Assembly (NCBI GenBank): GCA_040404065.1
Contig: JBBAJM010000001.1
Source of the DNA: Fontibacterium sp040404065
Lineage (GTDB): Bacteria; Pseudomonadota; Alphaproteobacteria; Pelagibacterales; Pelagibacteraceae
DNA length: 64,000 nucleotides
Reading direction: 5' to 3' (one strand)
The notes beneath the pieces were generated by a model, which did no database searches, was not told where the DNA came from, and saw only the letters and a program-made list of their open reading frames with translations. Each line of letters begins with the position of its first letter. Within the stretch, counting starts at the first letter, position 1. The position numbers were made by a program, and so were the translations under genes. Shown one piece after another: positions 18,040 through 26,117 of the stretch.

Positions 18040-20106
18040 TATTTTGCAGATTTTTAAAACAAATCCATATTCCATTGCTATTTCTTTAAGGTAATCAAAT
18101 CTTCCGCTCGCACCTCCATGACCAGCAGTCATATTCATATGAAGTAATAATAAATTATTATCTGTTCTATTTTCTCTTAATTTTGCAATCCATTTAGTCA
18201 TTTCCCAATAAGTAACTCTAGGATCAGAAATGCCTCCTGTAATTAACATGTGAGGATAGTTTTGTTTTTTAACATTGTCATATGGTGAGTAACTTTTGAC
18301 GTATTCAAAAGTTTTCTTATCATTTTTTATATCGCCCCATTCTGGAATTTCCGTTACCGTTAGTGGCAACTCTTCATCAAGCATAGTGTTACAAATATCG
18401 ACAAAAGGTACTTGAGCAATAATTCCAAGAAATAAATCTGGTCTTTCATTTGAAATATAACCCATTAATAATCCACCAGCAGAACCTCCTTGTGCTATAA
18501 TTTTTTTATGTGACGTATATTTGTCGTCACATAATTTTTCTGCACAACTTATAAAATCTAGAAAAGTATTTTTTTTATTTAAAAGTTTGCCATGTTCATA
18601 CCACTCATAACCCTTTTCTTTACCGCCCCTTACATGGGCTATCGCATAGATAATTCCTCTATCAACTAAGGCTAATCTATTAGTAGAAAATCCACTTGGA
18701 ATAGATATTCCATATGAACCATATCCATAAAGAAGTAGATAATTCTCTGAATTCAGTTGTGTTTCTTTTTTATATAAAATTGTAATTGGAATTTTTTCAC
18801 CATCATGTGCAGTTGCAAATATTTTTTTACAAACATAATCGTCTTTATTATGTCCAGAAGGTATCTCTTGAATTTTTTTTAACTCTTGTTGTTTAGATTT
18901 ACAATTATAATCAAAGACACTTTTAGGCGTTGTTGGAGATGAATAGGAGTATCTAAAAATGTCAGTTTCATATTCATAACCATGTTCTAAAGATAGATGA
19001 TATGCCTCTTCATTAAAATTAATTTTATGCTCTTCTTTATTATTTAAATTTAATACAATAATATTTTCACAACCTTCTGTTCGTTCAAGTCTTATCAGCC
19101 AGTTTTTTAGTAAAATAAAATCAAGGATAAGATTGTTTTTATTATAAGGAATAAAATCTTGCCATTGCTGATAGGTATTTTCTTTACTTATCATTATTTT
19201 AAAATTTTTTGCTTTATCTATATTTGTGCTAATTAAGAAAAATTGATCATGATGATCTAGATCATATTCAATTTTTTTTTCCCTTTTTTTAAATAAAATT
19301 GGTTTTGCAGTGTTTGATGCTGTATTTAAAAAAAGATATTCTGAAGTCTCGTGGTCGGCAGTTCTGATAAATAAATACTTTTTTGTTTGTGAAAGGCTAA
19401 TAGAACAAAAAAAGGCAGGATCTTTTTCTTCGTAAATTAAAACGTCAGATTCGAGATTTGATCCAACTTTATGTTTTAGAACTTTTGTTGGTCTGTGATT
19501 TTCGTCAAGGGAAACGTAAAAAATATATTGATTGTCTAAAGACCAGACGATGCTTCCAGTTGTATTTTTTATTGCTGAGCTTAATTGTTTTTTAGTTTTA
19601 ATATCTTCAATAAATAATGAAAAATATTCAGAACCATTAATATCTATATTATAAGCTAAATATTTATGATCATGACTATGAGATACAGAGGAAATATTGA
19701 AATATGAATACTCTTTAGATTTTTTCTCGCAATCTAATATTATTTCTTCAAAATTATTTTCAATATTTTTTCTATAGTAAATTGGATATTCGCTATTTTT
19801 ATTATATTTAAAAAAATAAAGAAATGTTTCGTCTTTTTTGGGTACAGAATTATCTTCATTTTTAATTTTTGCTTTTAATTCTTCAAATATTTTTTGCTCT
19901 AAATGTTTAACATCTTGAAGCTGATCTTCTTTAAATTTATTTTCACTTTCTAGATAATTTTTGATTTTTGAATCCAGTTTTTTTGGATCTAAGATTACTT
20001 CTTTCCAATTTTTTTGTTTAATCCAAGAATAGTCATCAATAAGATCTTGGTTATGAATTTTTATTTTATGTAAAATTTTATCTATTTTAGGTTCAGTATT
20101 TGGCAT
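18031..20106 (-). CDS. ptrB: Oligopeptidase B (protease II, S9A)
   Basis: Serine peptidase of the prolyl-oligopeptidase family that cuts short peptides after Arg or Lys. The 691-residue protein has an N-terminal seven-bladed beta-propeller (roughly 70-400) and a C-terminal alpha/beta-hydrolase domain. The nucleophile Ser542 is in GGSAGGLL, the aspartate is in GGISDPRVTYWE and the histidine in GHGGASGRFD, all standard for protease II. The Glu-rich and GYGSYG segments also fit. The gene stands alone on the minus strand, between gshB and the small-peptide/AsmA pair. Confidence 0.93.
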   Translation of the reverse strand: MPNTEPKIDKILHKIKIHNQDLIDDYSWIKQKNWKEVILDPKKLDSKIKNYLESENKFKEDQLQDVKHLEQKIFEELKAKIKNEDNSVPKKDETFLYFFKYNKNSEYPIYYRKNIENNFEEIILDCEKKSKEYSYFNISSVSHSHDHKYLAYNIDINGSEYFSLFIEDIKTKKQLSSAIKNTTGSIVWSLDNQYIFYVSLDENHRPTKVLKHKVGSNLESDVLIYEEKDPAFFCSISLSQTKKYLFIRTADHETSEYLFLNTASNTAKPILFKKREKKIEYDLDHHDQFFLISTNIDKAKNFKIMISKENTYQQWQDFIPYNKNNLILDFILLKNWLIRLERTEGCENIIVLNLNNKEEHKINFNEEAYHLSLEHGYEYETDIFRYSYSSPTTPKSVFDYNCKSKQQELKKIQEIPSGHNKDDYVCKKIFATAHDGEKIPITILYKKETQLNSENYLLLYGYGSYGISIPSGFSTNRLALVDRGIIYAIAHVRGGKEKGYEWYEHGKLLNKKNTFLDFISCAEKLCDDKYTSHKKIIAQGGSAGGLLMGYISNERPDLFLGIIAQVPFVDICNTMLDEELPLTVTEIPEWGDIKNDKKTFEYVKSYSPYDNVKKQNYPHMLITGGISDPRVTYWEMTKWIAKLRENRTDNNLLLLHMNMTAGHGGASGRFDYLKEIAMEYGFVLKICKILS

Positions 20107-20147
20107 TAAATATTTTTGTAAATATATTGATAAAATTTTAACTTTGT

Positions 20148-20171
20148 ATAAGCATGTATATCAATGCTTAT
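20148..20171 (+). promoter_or_regulatory. Inverted repeat covering the start of the 37-residue ORF
   Basis: Arms ataagcat (20148-20155) and atgcttat (20164-20171) are perfectly complementary with an 8-base spacer. The second arm contains the ATG of the following small ORF, and no Shine-Dalgarno sequence is visible, so an RNA hairpin here would hide the start codon. As DNA it could equally be an operator. Confidence 0.35.
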
Positions 20172-20277
20172 TAAAGATTTCATAGAAATAATTAGGTACT
20201 TTTTTGTCAAAAATAAATTAATAGGATTTATTTTGTTATTTCCTATAATTGTTATAATTATAATTTTAATATCATGA
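20164..20277 (+). CDS. Small hydrophobic membrane peptide (37 aa), DUF5989-like
   Basis: A short ORF starting MLIKDFIEIIRYFFVKNK and continuing as one hydrophobic helix rich in Ile/Leu/Phe with a central Pro, ending IIIILIS. An amphipathic N-terminus plus one membrane span resembles the small DUF5989 membrane proteins, but it is shorter and lacks their C-terminal tail, so the family call is tentative. Its TGA overlaps the ATG of the AsmA-like gene as ATGA, the usual sign of coupled genes, which is the best evidence that it is translated. Function unknown; a structural partner of the AsmA-like protein is conceivable. Confidence 0.5.
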   Translation: MLIKDFIEIIRYFFVKNKLIGFILLFPIIVIIIILIS

Positions 20278-21044
20278 ATAAAAAAAAAATAATTATTTCC
20301 TTCCTTATTATTGCTAGCCTAATTTTTTTAATTTTAGATTTTTTAAGTTATAAAGTTAATAAAATCATCAAAGATGTATTAATTAATAAAGGCAAAGATG
20401 CTTTGTGTCAGCAGGTTTTGGTTGGAGATATTGACACAAGTATATTAGGCTCATCAATCAAGATTAGTAATATTGAAATTAGAAATTTAGAAGGATTTAA
20501 AAATAAAAATATTATTCAAATTAAAAATATTAATACAGATTTTGACTTAAAAAGTGTTTTTACGAATAATATTGTTGTTAATAGCATTAATATTGATGGA
20601 GCCAGTTTATATTATGAGCTTATCTTAGATAAAAAAGACATGAAAGATAACGTAAGCGCATTTAAAGCATGTCAAAAGCCTAGTGAAAAAAAAGTTGAAG
20701 ATAAAGCACCAGCGAAACCAGAGCAGACCAATAAAAAAGATAATAAAACTTTTGTTGTTAAGCAGTTAGTTCTTAGCAACACTTCATTAAAAGTATCTTC
20801 AGAATTTTTAGATATCAGTAAAGATATTAATTTAAATAAAATGTCATTTAATAATGTTGGCAATGCAGAAACTGCAAATAAGTTCAAAGATGTATTAAAA
20901 ATGATCTTTGATAATGTTTTGTTAAGTATTAATAATGAAATTATTCAGGGTGATTTAAAAGATAAAATTAAAAGCAAATTAAAAAATTTAAGAACTAAAA
21001 TGTCCCCTGAGTCTTATAGAAAGTTAGAGAAAAGTTTTAGATAA
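20274..21044 (+). CDS. AsmA-like membrane-anchored protein
   Basis: The 256-residue protein begins with a single membrane anchor (about residues 5-25) followed by a periplasmic domain. The segment VLVGDIDTSILGSSIKISNIEIRNLEGFKNKNIIQIKNI is arranged like the N-terminal AsmA/DUF748 repeat, in which beta-strands describe nested layers of the outer-membrane biogenesis or lipid-transfer proteins. A Lys/Pro/Glu-rich linker (about 127-156) separates it from a second short strand-rich block. It is much shorter than full AsmA proteins. The gene overlaps the upstream 37-aa ORF by 4 bp and converges on a GT9 gene. Confidence 0.65.
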   Translation: MNKKKIIISFLIIASLIFLILDFLSYKVNKIIKDVLINKGKDALCQQVLVGDIDTSILGSSIKISNIEIRNLEGFKNKNIIQIKNINTDFDLKSVFTNNIVVNSINIDGASLYYELILDKKDMKDNVSAFKACQKPSEKKVEDKAPAKPEQTNKKDNKTFVVKQLVLSNTSLKVSSEFLDISKDINLNKMSFNNVGNAETANKFKDVLKMIFDNVLLSINNEIIQGDLKDKIKSKLKNLRTKMSPESYRKLEKSFR

Positions 21045-21963
21045 ACTCTTTTGCTTTTTTAAGTACCTGCTCTACAGTTATTTTATTCATAGCCATACTA
21101 TTGTGGCCTACAGTTTTAAAATTTTCAGGAATAATTGGAAAAATATTTTTATTATAGTTTGCGTAAGATAAAGGCGTATCCCCAAACAACCCTATGCTTG
21201 GAAGGTTAAGACCAGCACTTAAATGCATAAATCCAGTATCATTACCAATATATAATTTACTAGAATTTATTATCGGCATTATTTCTTCAATGCTTAAACT
21301 ACAAAGAGATTCTATTTTATTTTCAGTTAGGTTTTTTTTTATTTCATTTGCTATTGAATTTTCAATTACATTGTTGCCGCCCGCCAAATAAAATTTAATA
21401 TTTTTATTATTAATCTTTTTAATTAGTGAAATATAATTTTCTGTAGGCCATTTTTTAGTAGGACCAGAAGATCCAATTCCAATAATAATTTGATTGTTAT
21501 TTTTATTGCTAACAGGCCAAGAAATTATAGTTTGACTGGTTAAGCTGTTATTATTGAGCCATTTTTTATTTTTTTCTAAAGCATTTAAGTAAATATCTAC
21601 ATTTTTTTTGAAAACTCCGTAGGTATATATATTTTTAATTTTTGAAATTTTTGCAATCAAAAACCAAAATAAACTAAAATGCATAATGTAGATTTTTGAG
21701 AAATTATTTTTCTTTATGAAATTAATTAATTTAAAAAAATTGTTAATTTTGGATTTGTTAATTTTTAAATTTTCGTCTTCTAAATAAATAATTTCTTTTA
21801 TTGATTTTTCGTATTTTAATATTTGTTTAGCAGCAGTTCTTTTTTTGGTAATTAAAGTAATTTCTAATTCTTTATTATTTTCATGTATTTGCTGGATGTA
21901 GGGTAGAAACATGCATAAATCACCAACGCCTGGTCTTGTTTGAATAATAAGAGCTTTATTCAT
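21037..21963 (-). CDS. Glycosyltransferase family 9 (heptosyltransferase-like)
   Basis: Probable lipopolysaccharide-core glycosyltransferase using an ADP-heptose-like donor, acting on the cytoplasmic face of the inner membrane. Of 308 residues, the N-terminal half (ALIIQTRPGVGDLCMFLP) is the acceptor domain, and the C-terminal half carries the GT9 donor-site features IGIGSSGPTKKWPTENY and the IGNDTGFMHLSAGLNLPSIGLFG segment with the conserved D-TG-MH motif. It is monocistronic here. The exact sugar and acceptor cannot be told from sequence alone. Confidence 0.85.
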   Translation of the reverse strand: MNKALIIQTRPGVGDLCMFLPYIQQIHENNKELEITLITKKRTAAKQILKYEKSIKEIIYLEDENLKINKSKINNFFKLINFIKKNNFSKIYIMHFSLFWFLIAKISKIKNIYTYGVFKKNVDIYLNALEKNKKWLNNNSLTSQTIISWPVSNKNNNQIIIGIGSSGPTKKWPTENYISLIKKINNKNIKFYLAGGNNVIENSIANEIKKNLTENKIESLCSLSIEEIMPIINSSKLYIGNDTGFMHLSAGLNLPSIGLFGDTPLSYANYNKNIFPIIPENFKTVGHNSMAMNKITVEQVLKKAKEFI

Positions 21964-22052
21964 TAGTGGTAGTGGATAAGTATTTGTTATTATTTATTTT
22001 AAATTGTTGTCATTTTATAGATAATATCTAAAAACTTCTTAACTAAAAAATA

Positions 22053-22925
22053 ATGGAAAAAGCAGTTTATTCAGCAGTTTTGACTCCTTTTAATAAGGAT
22101 TTAACTATAGATAAAAAATTATTTATTTCGCATTGTGAATTTTTATTAAAAAATAAAATTAATTTAGCGCCACTTGGAACAACAGGGGAGGCAAATTCAA
22201 TTTCTATTTCAGAAAAGATTGATCTAATAAACACAATATCTAAAAGTGACATTCCTAAAGAAAAAATAATTATAGGAACAGGCAACACCTCTTTTGTTGA
22301 TGCGGCTTTGCTTACTAAAACTGCATTAGAAAATAAAATATATTCGGTATTATTGCTTCCTCCGTTTTATTATAAAAATGTGTCAGATGAGGGAGTGTAT
22401 CAATATTATAAAGAAATTATAAATGAAGTTAGTTCAAAAAATTTAAAAGTTTTCTTATATAACATTCCCCAAGTTAGTGGCGTCACTATTTCCGTAGATC
22501 TCATTATCAGACTTAAGAAAGAATTTTCAGATATTATTGCAGGAATAAAAGATAGCTCAGGTAATTTTGAAAATACTAAAAAATATAAAGAAGTAAAAAA
22601 TTTTATTGTTTATCCAGGAAGCGAAAAATTTCTTTATGACGGACTTCATATTGGCTGTTCTGGATGTATTAGCGCAACTACAAATGTGAATATTGAAGCT
22701 GTAAAATTAATAGATAGTTTTAATACAACAGAAGGTGCACAGACTAATCAAAGAATAAAAACAGTCAGAGATGTATTTGAAAAATATCCTGTAATTGCAG
22801 CATTAAAAGCTACAAAAATCAAAGAAGATAATAACTGGTCTAATATTAGACCACCCTTAGTTGTTTTAAGTGATCAACAAAAATCTAATTTATTAAAAGA
22901 TCTTAAGGACATAAATTTTTTATAG
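22053..22925 (+). CDS. Dihydrodipicolinate synthase-family aldolase
   Basis: Class I lyase of the DapA/N-acetylneuraminate lyase superfamily. The 290-residue TIM barrel has GTTGE at 42-46, the catalytic Tyr136 in LYNIPQ and the Schiff-base Lys166 in AGIKDSSG. True DapA usually keeps a recognisable arginine for the semialdehyde carboxylate and a GTTGES motif; here the motif reads GTTGEA, so a 2-keto-3-deoxy-sugar-acid or related aldolase is as likely as lysine biosynthesis. The neighbours give no help. Confidence 0.85.
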   Translation: MEKAVYSAVLTPFNKDLTIDKKLFISHCEFLLKNKINLAPLGTTGEANSISISEKIDLINTISKSDIPKEKIIIGTGNTSFVDAALLTKTALENKIYSVLLLPPFYYKNVSDEGVYQYYKEIINEVSSKNLKVFLYNIPQVSGVTISVDLIIRLKKEFSDIIAGIKDSSGNFENTKKYKEVKNFIVYPGSEKFLYDGLHIGCSGCISATTNVNIEAVKLIDSFNTTEGAQTNQRIKTVRDVFEKYPVIAALKATKIKEDNNWSNIRPPLVVLSDQQKSNLLKDLKDINFL

Positions 22926-22945
22926 ATAATTAATTGTCTATTATT
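22922..22945 (+). terminator. Weak AT-rich terminator-like hairpin after the DapA-family gene
   Basis: Arms atagataa (22922-22929) and ttgtctat (22934-22941) pair over 8 bp with one G-U wobble and a 4-base loop, followed within two bases by a run of T. It overlaps the stop codon. Only two G-C pairs at most support it, so its strength as a terminator is doubtful. Confidence 0.3.
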
Positions 22946-23007
22946 TTTCCATTTTAATGTTAGTTATAATTTAATTGAGTTTGACATAATATTTTTATTT
23001 AAAAGCA

Positions 23008-24336
23008 ATGAAAAAAAATAAAAAGAATAAAAAAAAATCACTCAAAAAAATAAAAAGAGTTTTTAAGAAGAAACCCGTCAAAAAAATTAAAAAGGTTATT
23101 AAAAAAAAACTTATAAAAAAAATAAATCGTCCCATAGTAAAAAAAAATAAAAAAAAATTTCCAAAAAAAATAGTAAAAAAATCAAAATCTTTTAAGCAGA
23201 ATAAGAATTTAAAAAAGAAATCATTAAAATTAAAAAAAAATATTAAAAAAAAAATTAATTTTTCTAAGAAAAAAAATAGCAAAATAAAAAAACTTAAAAC
23301 AAAAAAAATCTTAAGAAGAAAGACGCAAATAAAAATAAAAAAAAAGACATCGAAAATAAAAGTTAAAAAAATAAAGCTAAAAACAAAAAAACTTTCAAAA
23401 TACAAAGTTGGTTTTTTTGATAAAATTGAGAATTACATAAAAGGTCAGTTTGCTAATTTTTTTGGTTTAAAGCCATATTTTCAAAGAAAAATTATCGCCT
23501 GGAAAGATAGTAGCGCGAAGAAATTAATAAAAATCAATCAGTTAAAAGCCACACAAATAAAACGTGAGATCGAGTTATTAAAAAAGAAGAATTTACGTGA
23601 ATTAAATGAACTTAAGAAGCAAAAGTTCCAATTTCACAAACAGCTACTAAAAGAAAAAAATATAGAGCTTCGTCATTTAGAACGGGAACAAAAAGCTCTT
23701 GAAAGACGAATTATTATTGAACAAAAAAATCTGCAAAGAAGATTAGATCTGCAGCTTAAGGATCACAAAAGACAAGAAAAAGAAAAAATATATGAATTAA
23801 GAAATAAATTAAAACTTACTGAAGACCGACTAAGAATTTATAGAGAAAAATTACAAGAAATTAAACTTAAACGAAGTGAAGCAAAATTACTTGAATTAGA
23901 GGCTCATAAAAAAACAAGAGAAGAAGCTAGAGCTATATTAGAGGCTGAAAAAAAAGAAAATGAAATTAAAAAGCAAGTAGTTGAGAGATTAGAAAAGTAT
24001 TCAAGAAATATGAAATCAATAGTATTTCAGGTCAATAAAAGATACTTAACAAGAAAAAGAGCGCCTCTAGCTTTCATAGATAATATAGCGGAAAACGGAG
24101 AATGTTTTATCAAAAATCAAGACACTCCAGATAATGACTATTTATTTTTATTGTACATTAAAGGTGAAAATGCTTCCGAACGTTTAGAAAATGAAATTAA
24201 TTTGGAAGATAAAACTGAAGTTTCTGAGACTAAAGTTTTTAATCCAAAGAATGTATTTGAAGCTTCAGATTATATGATTGATCGTTTAGCTTTGTTATTT
24301 GAAAATGAAAGACGCGAACTAAAAAAAGCTAGCTAA
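23008..24336 (+). CDS. Lysine-rich coiled-coil protein of unknown function
   Basis: A 442-residue protein I do not recognise. Residues 1-132 are about half lysine by my count (66 of 132), broken by Ile, Leu, Val, Asn and a few Pro, with no acidic residue. Residues 133-160 (FFDKIENYIKGQFANFFG) look like a short folded or amphipathic linker. Residues about 165-345 are a long charged heptad-like coiled coil. The last 95 residues form an acidic, more globular domain with AFIDNIAENGECFIK and YLFLLYIKGENASE. The polybasic tail would bind DNA, RNA or polyphosphate; the rest would oligomerise. No neighbour explains it, and the AAA-codon bias follows composition. Confidence 0.8.
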   Translation: MKKNKKNKKKSLKKIKRVFKKKPVKKIKKVIKKKLIKKINRPIVKKNKKKFPKKIVKKSKSFKQNKNLKKKSLKLKKNIKKKINFSKKKNSKIKKLKTKKILRRKTQIKIKKKTSKIKVKKIKLKTKKLSKYKVGFFDKIENYIKGQFANFFGLKPYFQRKIIAWKDSSAKKLIKINQLKATQIKREIELLKKKNLRELNELKKQKFQFHKQLLKEKNIELRHLEREQKALERRIIIEQKNLQRRLDLQLKDHKRQEKEKIYELRNKLKLTEDRLRIYREKLQEIKLKRSEAKLLELEAHKKTREEARAILEAEKKENEIKKQVVERLEKYSRNMKSIVFQVNKRYLTRKRAPLAFIDNIAENGECFIKNQDTPDNDYLFLLYIKGENASERLENEINLEDKTEVSETKVFNPKNVFEASDYMIDRLALLFENERRELKKAS

Positions 24337-24361
24337 TCTCATTATAGTTAATCATTAATTT

Positions 24362-25282
24362 ATGTTTATTAAAAAAAAATTCTCGAGAATGAGCAATGAA
24401 AGCAAAGGGTTTATCTTAGGCTTTATTGGAATATTAATCTTCTCAGTTACATCTGCAGTTACAAAGTTAGCTCTAGGAATTTCAAATGATCAATTGTCGC
24501 CGCAGTTTATTACTTTTGGTAGAGCTGCACTTGCTGGTAGTTTATCGCTTATTTATTTAATTATTTTTAAAAAAAAAATACCCAAAATAAAATATTTTAT
24601 TAATTTTTCTATAATAGCCTTAGGAATATCAGTTGGTTTTCCATTATTTTTAGCTTTAGGGCTTGTTCATTCAACTTCTATACATTCAGGAGTAATCTTA
24701 GCGTTCTTGCCATTAGTAACAGCAATAATTGCTTCTTTTTATTTTAAACATAAAGCATCGATTGGATTTTGGATATGCGCTGTTGTTGGTTGTTTATTAA
24801 TAGTTATTTACACTATTCTTCATGCCCAAAGCATCAAAGAGGCGACAACAGTTTCTTACTCTGATCTTTTATTTTTTATTGCAGTTATATCAGCTTCTGT
24901 TGGTTATAATGTTGGAGCTAAGCTTACTAAAATAATGAGTTCAATAGATGTTATCTCGTGGGTTTTAGCATCTGCTATGCCTTTCCATTTAATGTTGGCT
25001 ATTTATTATTTTCCTAAAAATGAAATTCATATTAGTGCATGGTTAGGATTTCTTTATGCTTCTTTATTTTCTCAATGGATCGGCTTTTTTGCATGGTATA
25101 AAGGATTAGAAATGGGAGGAGCAGTTCGTGTTAGTCAAATACAGCTACTGATGCCTTTTCTAACTTTTGCCTTTTCTATTATTTTATTAGGAGAAACTTT
25201 AGATTTTTTATCTGTCATCTTTTCGCTTGCAATTATATCTTTGATTTATTTTTCAAGAAAGATGACCGTCGTTAAAGAATAA
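24362..25282 (+). CDS. EamA/DMT-family transporter
   Basis: A 306-residue ten-helix permease with two EamA repeats. The N-terminal KGFILGFIGILIFSVTSAVTKLAL, the ITFGRAALAGSLSLIYLI helix pair and the second repeat QWIGFFAWYKGLEMGGAVRVSQIQLLMPFLTF are typical of the RhaT/EamA group of exporters. It is less similar to the two other DMT genes of the window than they are to each other. It follows the lysine-rich gene after 25 bp and converges with no spacer on the FAH-family gene. The substrate is unknown. Confidence 0.88.
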   Translation: MFIKKKFSRMSNESKGFILGFIGILIFSVTSAVTKLALGISNDQLSPQFITFGRAALAGSLSLIYLIIFKKKIPKIKYFINFSIIALGISVGFPLFLALGLVHSTSIHSGVILAFLPLVTAIIASFYFKHKASIGFWICAVVGCLLIVIYTILHAQSIKEATTVSYSDLLFFIAVISASVGYNVGAKLTKIMSSIDVISWVLASAMPFHLMLAIYYFPKNEIHISAWLGFLYASLFSQWIGFFAWYKGLEMGGAVRVSQIQLLMPFLTFAFSIILLGETLDFLSVIFSLAIISLIYFSRKMTVVKE

Positions 25283-26056
25283 TTAACTTATTTTAACGGC
25301 AACACTTCCAACACCTGGAATATTTCCATAAAAAGAATCTTTTCTTTTGACAGGAACAATTTGCGTTGTTGAACCTGTAGTTACCCAGAAATCAAAACTT
25401 AACATCATATTGTTTTTTTTAATTTCATTTAATAACCAAACTAAAGAGTTAATAGGATTTCCCATCACATTTTTAGTATTGCCTGGATATTTCTTTTTGT
25501 CTTTTTTATTTACTAAAATTGTTGAAAGATTTGTGATTTTTTTTAAGTTAAATTTTTTTAATTTTCCAGGAATAAAAGAAACATTCAAACCAAAGTCTGA
25601 AATCATACGACCCAAACAATCAATTGCTTTTAATTTTTGCCTAAAACCAACAATTTCTATAGCTGGAGCCATGCCAATTATAAAATTTTTAACATTAGAC
25701 TTGGTAATTTTTTTATTAAAATTAAATAATTCATTTTTTATTTTAAAAGCAACTTCAAGTTCTGCTCCTAAAAGATTTTGTTGGAAAGGAGCTTTGCCAT
25801 TATTTTTATAAGTAGTTTCTTCATACAAATAAGAGAAGAAAGGGCTAGAAGTTTTTAACTTTTTCCACACCGCTTTATTAGTGGCTCCTGCTTTAAAACC
25901 AATGGGATTCCATAGTAATTCCATTTCAGCATTTCTGCAGATTTCTGTTGCTGTATTTACGTTTTTGATAATAGAGGCTGGGATCTTGCTTATAAATTTT
26001 TTCCCAAATCTAGCATTCGAAAGTTTTTCAGAGATAATTTTAATATTTTTATTCAT
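25283..26056 (-). CDS. FAH-superfamily 2-keto-4-pentenoate hydratase-like protein
   Basis: Likely hydratase or decarboxylase acting on 2-oxo-pent-4-enoate-type acids. About 257 residues; PIGFKAGATNK, GAELEVAFKI and the C-terminal TTGSTTQIVPVKRKDSFYGNIPGVGSVAVKI match the MhpD/DmpE-like branch of the fumarylacetoacetase superfamily. A TTG at 26095 would add 13 residues, but the ATG at 26056 gives the normal N-terminus and leaves a plausible divergent spacer to pfkA. No other aromatic meta-cleavage genes are present, so the physiological substrate is unknown. Confidence 0.8.
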   Translation of the reverse strand: MNKNIKIISEKLSNARFGKKFISKIPASIIKNVNTATEICRNAEMELLWNPIGFKAGATNKAVWKKLKTSSPFFSYLYEETTYKNNGKAPFQQNLLGAELEVAFKIKNELFNFNKKITKSNVKNFIIGMAPAIEIVGFRQKLKAIDCLGRMISDFGLNVSFIPGKLKKFNLKKITNLSTILVNKKDKKKYPGNTKNVMGNPINSLVWLLNEIKKNNMMLSFDFWVTTGSTTQIVPVKRKDSFYGNIPGVGSVAVKIS

Positions 26057-26117
26057 AACAGTGATATTATTTAGAATACTATTTTTGAATTGCAATATTT
26101 ACAAGTAATAAAAATTA

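Noticed and set aside
22995..23405. Long minus-strand Phe-rich open frame opposite the lysine-rich gene
   Set aside because: It is the antisense of AAA/AAG-rich codons (TTT/CTT read as Phe/Leu); the plus-strand gene has a coherent coiled-coil continuation and the minus frame does not.
25347..25811. 154-codon plus-strand ORF opposite the FAH-family gene
   Set aside because: Antisense shadow: the minus strand has clear family motifs and a proper start.
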